A stretch of DNA of 48,384 nucleotides from the NCBI GenBank assembly GCA_028864885.1, contig JAGWLR010000019.1:1-48384 (forward strand). Direction: 5' to 3'. Shown in pieces: positions 7,540-15,958 of the stretch; the first letter of the stretch is position 1; every line of letters begins with the position of its first letter. The DNA comes from Burkholderiales bacterium. GTDB lineage: Bacteria; Pseudomonadota; Gammaproteobacteria; Burkholderiales; Burkholderiaceae_C. The notes under the pieces were generated by a model. The model saw nothing but the letters and a program-made list of their open reading frames with translations, was not told the DNA's origin and did not search any database. The position numbers and the translations under genes are program-made.

Positions 7540-8924
7540 AGACCCTGGCGTTGCGGATTTACCTGGCGGTCGTGACCGTCTTGCTGATTTTTGCCCTGGT
7601 CACAGGCTGGCTGGCGCAGCGCCACATGGTTCAGGAGCGCACGCAGTTCCAAAGCCAGGCCATTTGGCGCGAGCGCGCCATTGCCTGGGCCGAGTTGCTC
7701 GAAAACAGCCTGCCCTCGGTCGATCAACCGGAAGAGCTGCAAGCGCAGGTCTTTCTTGAGTGGGCCGACCGATTGCGTTTGCCCATGGCGCTGGACAGTG
7801 CGGATGGCCGCCGGCTGGCCACATCCCACGAACTAGAGCAGCGATTGGCTGGTGGCGGTGACTCTTTGGCCAACCTGACCCAGATTCAGTTGAGCGATGG
7901 GCGCGTGCTGTGGGTGTTGCGGCCGGCCTTCATGCGCAGCCATCCTCGCTTCAGTCTGATCCCGCCGCCAGCGGGGCATCGTTCGCCTCTGCCGCCAGGC
8001 GAATCGTTGTTGGGGCCCTTGGCTTGGTTGTTGCCCCCATGGATTGCCCGAGGTGCGCCTGCCTTGATCATGTCGCTGGTGCTCTTGTTCATCGCCGTTG
8101 CGGCCGGGGCATGGCCTGTGGCCAACCGGCTGACACGGCGTTTGCAAGCTTTGCGCAGTGGGGTGGAGGCCTTTGGTTCCGGGCAACTTCAGCACCGGGT
8201 GGCGGTCGAAGGTCGAGACGAAGTGGCCTCGTTGGCCAAGAGCTTCAACGATGCGGCGCAGCGCATTGAAGACCTCGTGACCTCGAATCGCAATCTTTTG
8301 GCCAATGCGAGTCACGAACTGAGGTCGCCGTTAGCGCGGATGAAGATGGCCGTGTCTTTGATGGGCGACATGCCGCCAGCGCGGGCTGCCCAACTCAAGG
8401 AAGAAATTCATCAAGACATCTCAGAACTGGATGCCTTGGTCGAAGAGGTGCTGCTTGCCAGCCGCCTTGATGCCAAGACAGAAATATCTGTTTTGCCCGT
8501 TGATCTACTGGGCATGGCTACGGAAGAGGCCTCCAGGGTGGGGGCAGAGGTGTCGACATTTCCCGATGCGACGGCAATTCAGCCCTATCCGGGGGATGAG
8601 CGTTTGTTGCGTCGAGCCATGCGCAACTTGCTTGAAAACGCGAAGCGCTATGGCGGACCCCATCCGGGCATCGTGCTGACGTTGACAGAGCAACAGGGTT
8701 CGGTGTCCATCAGCGTCAGTGACCGAGGGCCCGGTGTGCCAGTCGATCAACGTGAGCGGATTTTCGAGCCCTTCTATCGTATGCCGGGTCATGCGGAGCA
8801 TGCTGGGGGCGTCGGACTGGGCTTGAGTCTGGTGCGCCAAATTGCCCTGCGTCACAACGGCAGCGTCAAATGCGACTCGCCCCCCGAGGGCGGGGGGCGA
8901 TTCACGATCACCTTGCCGAGGTGA
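7536..8924 (+). CDS. sensor histidine kinase (CpxA/EnvZ-like)
   Basis: A 462-residue membrane kinase, ATG overlapping the regulator's stop. TM1 at about 7-27, a periplasmic sensor region of about 145 residues and TM2 at about 170-192 are followed by a HAMP linker (NRLTRRLQALRSG...). The H-box has His260 in NASHELRSPLARMK. The N-box RNLLENAKRYG, G1 DRGPGVP, F-box IFEPFYR and G2 GVGLGLSLV follow, so the kinase appears complete. The Spy/CpxP-like neighbour suggests it senses envelope or metal stress. Two perfect hairpins lie in its last 17 codons, at the junction with the convergent ugd gene. Confidence 0.95.
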   Translation: MKTLALRIYLAVVTVLLIFALVTGWLAQRHMVQERTQFQSQAIWRERAIAWAELLENSLPSVDQPEELQAQVFLEWADRLRLPMALDSADGRRLATSHELEQRLAGGGDSLANLTQIQLSDGRVLWVLRPAFMRSHPRFSLIPPPAGHRSPLPPGESLLGPLAWLLPPWIARGAPALIMSLVLLFIAVAAGAWPVANRLTRRLQALRSGVEAFGSGQLQHRVAVEGRDEVASLAKSFNDAAQRIEDLVTSNRNLLANASHELRSPLARMKMAVSLMGDMPPARAAQLKEEIHQDISELDALVEEVLLASRLDAKTEISVLPVDLLGMATEEASRVGAEVSTFPDATAIQPYPGDERLLRRAMRNLLENAKRYGGPHPGIVLTLTEQQGSVSISVSDRGPGVPVDQRERIFEPFYRMPGHAEHAGGVGLGLSLVRQIALRHNGSVKCDSPPEGGGRFTITLPR

Positions 8925-8926
8925 TC
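8877..8926. terminator. two perfect hairpins at the convergent kinase/ugd junction
   Basis: Hairpin 1: TCGCCCCCC (8877-8885) pairs with GGGGGGCGA (8892-8900), 9 bp, loop of six. Hairpin 2: GATCACCT (8906-8913) pairs with AGGTGATC (8919-8926), 8 bp, loop of five. Hairpin 2 contains the kinase TGA (8922-8924) and two bases of the ugd stop codon (8925-8927). There is no T-run on either side, so this would be an atypical, possibly bidirectional, terminator or an mRNA 3'-end protector. Confidence 0.5.
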
Positions 8927-10259
8927 AGACGGACTTGACGCCCCGACCAATGGCGTCGTAATCCAATCCAGCGGCCTTGACCAGTCGCGGGTCATACAGA
9001 TTGCGGCCATCGAAAATCACCGGGCTCTTCAAGGTGTTCTTGATGCGCTCGAAATCAGGGCTGCGGAACTCTTTCCACTCGGTCACGATGACCAGCGCAT
9101 CGGCTCCTTCCAGCGCGGCATTCGGGCTGTCAGCATATTTCAGACCAGGCTCGTCGCCAAAGATGCGTTTGGCTTCGGCCATGGCCACTGGGTCATAGGC
9201 CGTGACGGTGGCGCCGCGTTTGAACAACTCGGCCAGAACCACACGACTGGTGGCTTCGCGCATGTCGTCGGTGTTGGGTTTGAAGGCCAGCCCCCACAGG
9301 GCGAAGTGCTTGCCATTCAGATCGTTGCCAAAACGTTGCGTGATCTTGTCAACCAGCACCAGCTTTTGCCGGTCATTGGCCGCTTCAACCGCCTGCAGCA
9401 CCAGCAGATCTTGCCCTTCGCCCGAACCTGTTTTGATCAGCGCCTTCACGTCTTTGGGGAAGCAGCTGCCACCATAGCCGCAACCGGCATACAGGAAATG
9501 GGTCCCGATGCGGGGGTCGGAGCCGATCCCCACACGCACCTGCTCGATGTCGGCGCCCATTTTCTCAGCCAGCAGCGCCAGTTCATTCATGAAGCTGATG
9601 CGGGTGGCCAGCATGGCGTTGGCGGCATATTTGGTCAGTTCGGCGCTGCGCACATCCATGACGATCAGACGCTCATGGTTGCGCTGGAAGGGAGCATACA
9701 GCGCGCGCATCAACAAGATGGCCTGTTCATCGTCTGCGCCCACCACGATGCGGTCCGGGCGCATAAAGTCGTCAACGGCGGCACCTTCTTTGAGGAACTC
9801 GGGGTTGGACACCACGGCGAACCGGGCGTCGCTGCCACGCTTGGCCAACTCGTCAGCCACCGCTGCTCGAACCTTGTCGGCGGTGCCCACGGGCACGGTG
9901 CTCTTGTCGACGATGACCTTGTAGTCGGTCATCAGGCGGCCGATGTTGCGCGCGGCCGCCAGCACATATTGCAAGTCAGCGGAGCCATCTTCATCGGGCG
10001 GAGTGCCCACGGCAATGAACTGGATCGTGCCGTGATCCACCGCCTTGGCCACATCTGTCGTGAACGACAGGCGACCGGCCTTCACATTGCGGGCCACGAC
10101 CACATCCAGGCCGGGTTCGTGGATGGGAATGCCGCCTTCCTCCAGGATGCGGATCTTGTTCGGGTCCACGTCCAGGCACAGCACGTCGTTGCCCATTTCG
10201 GCCAGGCAGGCACCGGTCACCAGGCCCACATAGCCCGTGCCAACCACTGATACTTTCAT
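8925..10259 (-). CDS. ugd: UDP-glucose 6-dehydrogenase
   Basis: A 444-residue cytosolic enzyme that oxidises UDP-glucose to UDP-glucuronate with two NAD+. It has the N-terminal Rossmann fingerprint ([17 protein letters not shown], residues about 5-21), the catalytic Cys266 in [14 protein letters not shown], and the C-terminal UDP-binding domain ([17 protein letters not shown]). Length matches the family. It is convergent with the kinase gene and lies 65 bases ahead of no other minus gene except the pyrophosphorylase ending upstream (stop at 10325), so the two probably share a transcript starting before 11428. UDP-GlcA from it can feed the UDP-glucuronate 4-epimerase at 47128. Confidence 0.96.
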   Translation of the reverse strand: MKVSVVGTGYVGLVTGACLAEMGNDVLCLDVDPNKIRILEEGGIPIHEPGLDVVVARNVKAGRLSFTTDVAKAVDHGTIQFIAVGTPPDEDGSADLQYVLAAARNIGRLMTDYKVIVDKSTVPVGTADKVRAAVADELAKRGSDARFAVVSNPEFLKEGAAVDDFMRPDRIVVGADDEQAILLMRALYAPFQRNHERLIVMDVRSAELTKYAANAMLATRISFMNELALLAEKMGADIEQVRVGIGSDPRIGTHFLYAGCGYGGSCFPKDVKALIKTGSGEGQDLLVLQAVEAANDRQKLVLVDKITQRFGNDLNGKHFALWGLAFKPNTDDMREATSRVVLAELFKRGATVTAYDPVAMAEAKRIFGDEPGLKYADSPNAALEGADALVIVTEWKEFRSPDFERIKNTLKSPVIFDGRNLYDPRLVKAAGLDYDAIGRGVKSV

Positions 10260-10324
10260 TGAAGCCCCAGAAAAATAGAAACTCGATATGGATTTTGACA
10301 GATCGCAGGCTCACTCAAGCCGGC

Positions 10325-11428
10325 TCAGGCACGGGCGTCGCCCCACCTGAGGGTGGTCGATTCGTCGCCTTGGTAAGTCGTCTTGCCTGAGCGATCAACG
10401 CAATAGACCGGCGAGGCCACGACATCTTCAAATTTCGCGCCTTCGCTGAGGCGGGTGTATTCAAACAGCACACTGCGTTTGACCGTGCTGCTTTGGCGCA
10501 GCAGGCTGCCATGGCCGATCCAGGCCGGCCCTTCGATCGTCACGCCAGGTTCAATGCAGGTGCTCGATCCGATGTAAACGGGGCCGGTGATGTGGACCGT
10601 GTCCCAGTCCACGCGGGTGTTCAGCCCCACCCAGACGCCGGGGCGGATCTCACGGCCGGGCATGTCCATCTGGGCAATCTCGCCCTTCAGCACGCGCTGG
10701 CAAACTGCCCAATAGTCGCTGACCCGCCCGATGTCGATCCAGTTGAAGTGTCGGGTCTGGGCATAGAAGGGCAGGTTTTTTTCGACCAGCAGAGGAAAGA
10801 GCTGGCTACCAATGTCGAATTCTTGGCCTGGCGGAATCAAGTCGAATACCTGCGGCTCAAAGATGTAGATGCCTGTGCTGGCCAGATTCGATTTAGCCTC
10901 GGCGGGGGAGGGCTTTTCCTGGAAAGACGTCACCTTGCCCGACTTGTCGGCCACGACGATGCCATAGTTCTTGACCTGATCTTCGGGGACGGGCAGCGTC
11001 ACCACGCTAGCCAGCGCGCCTTTGGTGCGGTGCTCGAATAACGCGGCTTTGATGTCCAAGTCGATGATCGCGTCCCCACACAGCACGATTGTGGTTTCGT
11101 CAAAAAAGCCGCTGAAATCCTGAATGCGCCGCATCCCGCCAGCCGATCCCAAGGGCTTGGGAACGATCTCGCCATGTTCGCGCGCCCCTTCGTAGGCGTA
11201 GCCAATGTTGATCCCCCAACGATGACCGTCACCAAAATAGTTTTCGATCTTCCAATGGTTGAACGCGACGTTGACCATGATGTCTGTCACGCCATAGCGC
11301 GCGAGGTGCTCGATAATGTATTCCATCACCGGCTTGCCCAGGATGGGCACCATGGGTTTAGGCGTTTGTTTGGTCAGAGGGCGCACTCGGGTTCCTTGTC
11401 CCGCCGCCAAGATCATCGCTTTAGCCAT
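10325..11428 (-). CDS. NDP-sugar pyrophosphorylase with left-handed beta-helix tail (copy 1)
   Basis: A 367-residue nucleotidyltransferase. The start at ATG 11428 (MAKAMILAAGQGTR) is set by the family signature; a longer reading to 11512 adds 28 unlikely residues. The GT-A-type domain has AAGQGTRVRPLTKQTPKPM, GSAGGMR and the metal-binding CGDAIIDLD. Residues about 255-340 form hexapeptide-type repeats (VYIGSSTCIEPGVTIEGPAWIG). The family includes mannose-1-phosphate guanylyltransferases and glucose-1-phosphate nucleotidyltransferases, and the nucleotide cannot be decided here. A paralogue of identical length is encoded at 35616-36719. No clear RBS is present; the upstream DNA is AT-rich with TATATT at 11442-11447 (minus strand). 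Confidence 0.9.
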   Translation of the reverse strand: MAKAMILAAGQGTRVRPLTKQTPKPMVPILGKPVMEYIIEHLARYGVTDIMVNVAFNHWKIENYFGDGHRWGINIGYAYEGAREHGEIVPKPLGSAGGMRRIQDFSGFFDETTIVLCGDAIIDLDIKAALFEHRTKGALASVVTLPVPEDQVKNYGIVVADKSGKVTSFQEKPSPAEAKSNLASTGIYIFEPQVFDLIPPGQEFDIGSQLFPLLVEKNLPFYAQTRHFNWIDIGRVSDYWAVCQRVLKGEIAQMDMPGREIRPGVWVGLNTRVDWDTVHITGPVYIGSSTCIEPGVTIEGPAWIGHGSLLRQSSTVKRSVLFEYTRLSEGAKFEDVVASPVYCVDRSGKTTYQGDESTTLRWGDARA

Positions 11429-11508
11429 TTCGCTATACGAAAATATAGTCAAGTATTTGTCCATCATGCAACAGTCAAAGCCGTTTGCGTTTTTCGAGTT
11501 AAGTGTTT

Positions 11509-11523
11509 CCACCTAAATGGTGG
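11509..11523. promoter_or_regulatory. inverted repeat CCACC-TAAAT-GGTGG in divergent promoter region
   Basis: A perfect 5-bp dyad with AT spacer sits between the divergent pyrophosphorylase (starts 11428) and rfbB (starts 11605), 81 and 82 bp from the two starts. The central position suits an operator governing both nucleotide-sugar operons. No factor can be named. Confidence 0.3.
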
Positions 11524-11604
11524 GGCTGGGCAACGTATTTGACTCAGACTGCACAACCATTACGCCTGAATTAACCTTTCGGCACCGCAAGAACGAGGCC
11601 TTTC

Positions 11605-12696
11605 ATGATTTTGATTACGGGTGCCGCCGGTTTCATCGGCGGCAATTTTGTTCACCATTGGTTTGAGCGTCTGGCCAGCAAGGGTCGGGCCACAGAATCG
11701 GTGGTGGTCTACGACAAGCTGACTTATGCCGGCAACCCCGCCACCATTGAGGCTCATTTGAAGTCTGGTCGCGCTACCTTGGTGCAGGCTGATGTGGCCG
11801 ATCGTCAAGCTGTCCGTGCGGCGCTGGCGCAATACAAGCCCCGAGCCGTTTTGCACTTTGCCGCTGAAAGCCACGTGGATCGGTCCATCCACGGACCCGA
11901 CGAATTCATTCAGACCAACGTCGTCGGCACCTTCAGCCTGCTCGAAGAGTGCCGTGCTTACTGGTCAGCGATGAGTGAGGCCGATCGGGCAGCGTTCCGG
12001 TTCCTGCATGTGTCGACCGACGAGGTCTATGGTTCCTTGGCCGACACCGATCCGCCCTTTTCTGAAACCACACCCTACGCGCCCAACAGCCCGTACTCGG
12101 CCAGCAAGGCGGGCAGCGACCACTTGGTGCGCGCCTATCACCACACATACGGGTTCCCGACGCTGACCACCAACTGCAGCAACAACTACGGCCCCTATCA
12201 CTTCCCTGAAAAACTCATCCCGCTGATGATCCTCAATGCCCTGGAGGGCAAGCCTTTGCCGGTGTATGGTGATGGCTTGAACATCCGCGATTGGCTGTTT
12301 GTGCGGGATCACTGTGAGGCCATTTGCCAGGTTCTGGAAAAAGGTCGGGTGGGCGAAACCTACAACGTGGGCGGCAAGAACGAGATCCGCAACATCGATG
12401 TGGTCACCACCATCTGCCGCAAGCTGGATGCGCTGCGGCCAAAGGCATCGGGTCGATACGAAGACCAGATCACCTATGTCACTGACCGCCCCGGGCATGA
12501 TCGTCGTTATGCCATCGATCCGACCAAGATTGAGCGTGAGATCGGATGGCAACCTGCTGAGTCGTTTGAATCGGGCATCGACAAGACCGTGCGCTGGTTC
12601 CTGGAGAACACCGAATGGATTGAGACGGTTCGATCTGGAGCCTACCGGGATTGGATGCGCCTGAACTACCAAAGTCGCGAAGGCGGCAGGGCATGA
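11605..12696 (+). CDS. rfbB: dTDP-glucose 4,6-dehydratase
   Basis: A 363-residue extended SDR enzyme, second step of dTDP-L-rhamnose synthesis. The NAD+-binding [11 protein letters not shown] is at residues about 6-16. The active site has Thr138-Asp139-Glu140 (STDEVYGS), which marks the dehydratase, and Tyr164/Lys168 in [22 protein letters not shown] and [11 protein letters not shown] are also family signatures. It is the first gene of the rfbBDAC operon and overlaps rfbD by 4 bases. The ATG at 11605 has only a modest RBS (ACGAGG). Cytosolic. Confidence 0.97.
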   Translation: MILITGAAGFIGGNFVHHWFERLASKGRATESVVVYDKLTYAGNPATIEAHLKSGRATLVQADVADRQAVRAALAQYKPRAVLHFAAESHVDRSIHGPDEFIQTNVVGTFSLLEECRAYWSAMSEADRAAFRFLHVSTDEVYGSLADTDPPFSETTPYAPNSPYSASKAGSDHLVRAYHHTYGFPTLTTNCSNNYGPYHFPEKLIPLMILNALEGKPLPVYGDGLNIRDWLFVRDHCEAICQVLEKGRVGETYNVGGKNEIRNIDVVTTICRKLDALRPKASGRYEDQITYVTDRPGHDRRYAIDPTKIEREIGWQPAESFESGIDKTVRWFLENTEWIETVRSGAYRDWMRLNYQSREGGRA

Positions 12697-13580
12697 AGAT
12701 CCTGTTGCTGGGCAAGAACGGACAAGTCGGCTGGGAACTGAGTCGATCCCTGCAAACATTGGGTGAGGTGATCGCGACGGGTTCGTCCGACCTGAATGTG
12801 GCGGATGCTGCCGCGCTCTCGGCTCGGGTGCGAACCCTGAAGCCTGATGTCATTGTCAATGCCGCGGCCTACACCGCTGTCGACAAGGCAGAGTCCGAGT
12901 CAGACCTCGCGCGGGCGATCAATGCCGAAGCGCCTGCCGTGCTGGCGCGAGAGGCCGCTGAGCTTGGCGCATTGCTGGTGCACTACAGCACCGACTATGT
13001 GTTCGACGGATCGGGGAACACGCCCCGAAACGAGCAGGCGGCCACCGGTCCCTTGAGCGTCTATGGTGTCACCAAACTGGCTGGTGAGCAGGCGATTGCA
13101 GCCAGCGCATGCCGGCATCTCATTTTTCGCACCAGTTGGGTCTATGCGGCGCGCGGCGGTAATTTCGCCAAGACGATGCTGCGCCTGGCCTCGGAGCGCG
13201 ATCAACTGAAAGTGGTGGCCGATCAATTTGGTGCCCCCACCGGCGCAGACCTGATCGCCGACGTTACGGCCCACGCGATCCGAAGAACCCTGGATGAGCC
13301 CGCGCGGCAAGGTCTCTATCACCTGGTGGCGGCAGGCGAGACGACCTGGTTTGATTACGCACGATATGTCATCGAATGGGCCCGCACTCAGGGGCGGGCG
13401 ATCAAGGTGGCGCCAGATCAGATCCATGCCATTGCCACCACCGAATTTCCCGTACCCGCCAAGCGGCCGCTCAATTCAAGGCTGGACACACACAAGTTGC
13501 GATCAGCATTTGATGTTCATCTGCCCGCGTGGCAATGGGGCGTTGAGCGCATGCTCGCTGAATACACGAGCCAAGCGTGA
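12693..13580 (+). CDS. rfbD: dTDP-4-dehydrorhamnose reductase
   Basis: A 295-residue SDR reductase making dTDP-L-rhamnose, the last step of the pathway. The start ATG 12693 overlaps the rfbB stop (ATGA). The N-terminus has the NADPH motif [13 protein letters not shown]. The catalytic pair is Tyr124/Lys128 in YGVTKLAGE, with [10 protein letters not shown] and [14 protein letters not shown] as further signatures. Length is normal. Product is cytosolic and acts directly after RfbC. Confidence 0.97.
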   Translation: MKILLLGKNGQVGWELSRSLQTLGEVIATGSSDLNVADAAALSARVRTLKPDVIVNAAAYTAVDKAESESDLARAINAEAPAVLAREAAELGALLVHYSTDYVFDGSGNTPRNEQAATGPLSVYGVTKLAGEQAIAASACRHLIFRTSWVYAARGGNFAKTMLRLASERDQLKVVADQFGAPTGADLIADVTAHAIRRTLDEPARQGLYHLVAAGETTWFDYARYVIEWARTQGRAIKVAPDQIHAIATTEFPVPAKRPLNSRLDTHKLRSAFDVHLPAWQWGVERMLAEYTSQA

Positions 13581-13597
13581 ATGATCAAGGAACCGAT

Positions 13598-14482
13598 ATG
13601 ACCAAAAGAAAAGGCATCATTTTGGCGGGAGGCTCCGGCACCCGCCTGCATCCAGCCACCCTGGCCATCAGTAAACAGCTGTTGCCTGTGTATGACAAGC
13701 CGATGGTGTACTACCCACTCAGCACGCTTATGCTGGCGGGTATTCGAGACATCCTGCTGATCAGCACGCCTCAGGACACACCACGCTTTCAGGCTCTGCT
13801 GGGCGATGGCAGTCAGTGGGGGGTCAATCTGAGCTACTGCGTTCAACCCAGTCCCGATGGCTTGGCCCAGGCATTCATTCTTGGGCGTGATTTTGTCGGC
13901 AACGATCCCAGCGCGCTGGTTTTGGGTGACAACATTTTCTATGGTCATGCGTTTCAAGACTTGCTCTCCAACGCTGCTGCGCGTGACGACGGGGCCAGTG
14001 TCTTTGCTTATCACGTGCACGACCCCGAGCGCTACGGTGTGGTCGATTTCGATGCGCGACATCGAGCCCTGAGCATTGAAGAAAAGCCCAAGCAGCCCAA
14101 GAGCAACTACGCCGTCACAGGCCTCTATTTCTACGACAATCAGGTCTGTGACATCGCAGCCAGTATTCGGCCCAGCCCACGCGGTGAACTCGAAATCACC
14201 GATGTGAATGCCACCTACCTGAAGCAAGGGCAGTTGAGTGTTGAGATCATGGGTCGTGGCTATGCCTGGCTCGACACCGGTACACATGACAGCCTGCTAG
14301 AGGCGGGGCAGTTCATCGCCACCCTTGAGCGGCGTCAAGGCCTGAAGGTGGCGTGCCTTGAAGAGGTCGCATACCGTTGGGGCTGGATCACCGCCGAGCA
14401 GGTCGAGAAGATGGCGCAGCCGATGCTCAAGAATGGCTACGGGCAATACCTGCTCAAGGTCATCAACGAAAAGATTTACTGA
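13598..14482 (+). CDS. rfbA: glucose-1-phosphate thymidylyltransferase
   Basis: A 294-residue enzyme that joins glucose-1-phosphate and dTTP, the first step to dTDP-L-rhamnose. ATG 13598 ([19 protein letters not shown]) has AAGGA 7-8 bases upstream and agrees with family starts; a GTG at 13577 would overlap rfbD. Signatures are [23 protein letters not shown], the metal-binding LGDNIFYG, and [15 protein letters not shown]. It is third in the rfb operon, 17 bases after rfbD. Complete and normal in length. Confidence 0.97.
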   Translation: MTKRKGIILAGGSGTRLHPATLAISKQLLPVYDKPMVYYPLSTLMLAGIRDILLISTPQDTPRFQALLGDGSQWGVNLSYCVQPSPDGLAQAFILGRDFVGNDPSALVLGDNIFYGHAFQDLLSNAAARDDGASVFAYHVHDPERYGVVDFDARHRALSIEEKPKQPKSNYAVTGLYFYDNQVCDIAASIRPSPRGELEITDVNATYLKQGQLSVEIMGRGYAWLDTGTHDSLLEAGQFIATLERRQGLKVACLEEVAYRWGWITAEQVEKMAQPMLKNGYGQYLLKVINEKIY

Positions 14483-14490
14483 TTGATTCG

Positions 14491-15054
14491 ATGAAACTGA
14501 TTCCCACCCGCATTCCTGATGTTGTTTTGATCGAGCCGGCCGTGTTCGGTGACGATCGCGGCTGGTTCATGGAAAGCTTCAACCAGGCCAAATTTGAAGC
14601 TGAATTGACGCGCCTGGGCTTGCCCGTTCCACGGCCTTTTGTGCAAGACAACCATTCCTGCAGCAAGGCGGGTGTGCTGCGTGGCTTGCACTATCAGCTG
14701 CCGCCGCACCCGCAGGGCAAGCTGGTGCGCGTGGTTCAAGGCGCGGCCTTTGATGTGGCGGTTGACATTCGCAAGGGTTCGCCAACCTTCGGGCAGTGGG
14801 TGGGATATGAGTTGTCCGCCAGTAATCGTCGGCAACTCTGGATTCCGGAAGGGTTCGCGCATGGGTTTCTGGCCTTGCAGGACGACACTCATTTTCTCTA
14901 CAAGACCACGGACGTCTACGCCAAGGATTGCGAGCGCAGCATTCTTTGGTCTGATCCGGCCATCGGTATCGAGTGGCCCTTGACAGGACTGTCGCCCAAT
15001 CTGGCTCCGAAGGATTTGCAGGCGCCTGTCTTGAGTGACGCTGATGCCTTCTGA
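14491..15054 (+). CDS. rfbC: dTDP-4-dehydrorhamnose 3,5-epimerase
   Basis: A 187-residue cupin enzyme, third step to dTDP-L-rhamnose. ATG 14491 lies 8 bases after the rfbA stop. Family signatures are DDRGWFMESFNQAKF, the catalytic-His region FVQDNHSCSKAGVLRGLHYQ, the segment KLVRVVQGAAFDVAVDIRKG, and WIPEGFAHGFLAL. Tyr in TTDVY is the expected second catalytic residue. It ends the rfbBDAC set, which is thus complete, and its last bases overlap the start of the UPF0104 gene by 11 bases. Confidence 0.97.
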   Translation: MKLIPTRIPDVVLIEPAVFGDDRGWFMESFNQAKFEAELTRLGLPVPRPFVQDNHSCSKAGVLRGLHYQLPPHPQGKLVRVVQGAAFDVAVDIRKGSPTFGQWVGYELSASNRRQLWIPEGFAHGFLALQDDTHFLYKTTDVYAKDCERSILWSDPAIGIEWPLTGLSPNLAPKDLQAPVLSDADAF

Positions 15055-15958
15055 TGGGCTCAGTCTGATTCGCAAGTGGGGCACTTACGGCCTGTTTTTC
15101 CTGTTCGCCGGCTGGTGTGTGCTGGCGTTCAAGCACGATATCGTGCAGATTGATCTGAGCACGTTGGCCCACGCTCAAGCGGCCTTGCTTGCGGTGGCGG
15201 GCCTCTCCTTGTTGAACTATGCTTTGCGTGTGGTTCGTTGGCGGATCTACCTCAAGCAGTTGGGCTACCGATTCACGTGGCGCTTCACGGCTCTGAGTTT
15301 CATGGCGGGGTTCGCTTTCACTTTGTCGCCGGGCAAGTTGGGTGAAATCGTGCGCTCTCGCTACTATCTGCCCAAAGGTTTGAGCGTCGGGGCCTTGACC
15401 GGGGCGTTCTTTGTTGAGCGGCTGATGGATCTGCTGGCCATGATTGTGCTGGCCTCGGTGGTGTTGACCGAGTTGCAGCACTATCGGTTTTTCTTTTGGG
15501 TGGCGGTGGCTTTGGTGGTCGGCCTGTTGGCGGTCCTCGCGCTCATTCCATGGGGCAGAGTGAGGCTGTCCTTTGGGCAAGGCCTGATCCACATGCTGGC
15601 CCAGGCTCAGCGCTTCCTCACGCCCAAAATGCTGACCTACGGGTTGCTGATCGGTTTGGTGGCTTGGTTGGCCGAGGCGCTCGGGCTCAAGCTACTGGCT
15701 GACTTGCAGGAGGCTGCGCCTATTGCGGTCACTTCGGCCATCGGCATCTATGCGTTGTCGATCATTGTCGGTGCGCTGTCGTTCTTGCCCGGCGGCTTGG
15801 GGAGTACCGAAGCCGTCATGTCGGCCTTGTTGGTGACGCATGGCATGAGCGCGCCCCAAGCCATCCTGACGACGCTCGTGTGTCGTCTGTTGACCTTGTG
15901 GTTTGCCGTGGCGATCGGTTGGTTGTGCGTCTGGCAACTGCGGCGCCATGCCAATTGA
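15044..15958 (+). CDS. UPF0104 / LPG-synthase-TM-like membrane protein, possible lipid-linked sugar flippase
   Basis: A 304-residue polytopic membrane protein with about eight predicted TM segments. It matches the UPF0104 (lysylphosphatidylglycerol synthase TM-region-like) pattern: LRVVRWRIYLKQLG, FTLSPGKLGEIVRSRYY, ALTGAFFVERLMDLLAM and FLPGGLGSTEAVMSALLV. The soluble lysyl-transfer domain of MprF is absent. Stand-alone members are found in glycan loci and are suspected flippases or regulators; no reaction is established here. It is fused in transcription to the DPA-type genes downstream (start of the next gene directly follows its stop), so moving polyprenyl-P-arabinose across the membrane is an attractive inference. 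ATG 15044 preferred over GTG 15035. Confidence 0.85.
   Translation: MPSDGLSLIRKWGTYGLFFLFAGWCVLAFKHDIVQIDLSTLAHAQAALLAVAGLSLLNYALRVVRWRIYLKQLGYRFTWRFTALSFMAGFAFTLSPGKLGEIVRSRYYLPKGLSVGALTGAFFVERLMDLLAMIVLASVVLTELQHYRFFFWVAVALVVGLLAVLALIPWGRVRLSFGQGLIHMLAQAQRFLTPKMLTYGLLIGLVAWLAEALGLKLLADLQEAAPIAVTSAIGIYALSIIVGALSFLPGGLGSTEAVMSALLVTHGMSAPQAILTTLVCRLLTLWFAVAIGWLCVWQLRRHAN

Noticed and set aside
9306-10250. Long plus-strand open frame (314 codons) opposite ugd
   Set aside because: It is a GC-rich antisense shadow. The minus-strand gene shows full UDP-glucose dehydrogenase motifs, and the plus frame has no recognisable domain or RBS.
14579-15592. 337-codon minus-strand open frame across rfbC and the UPF0104 gene
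   Set aside because: It spans two real plus-strand genes and is low-complexity, Arg/Gln/His-rich, as expected of antisense translation.
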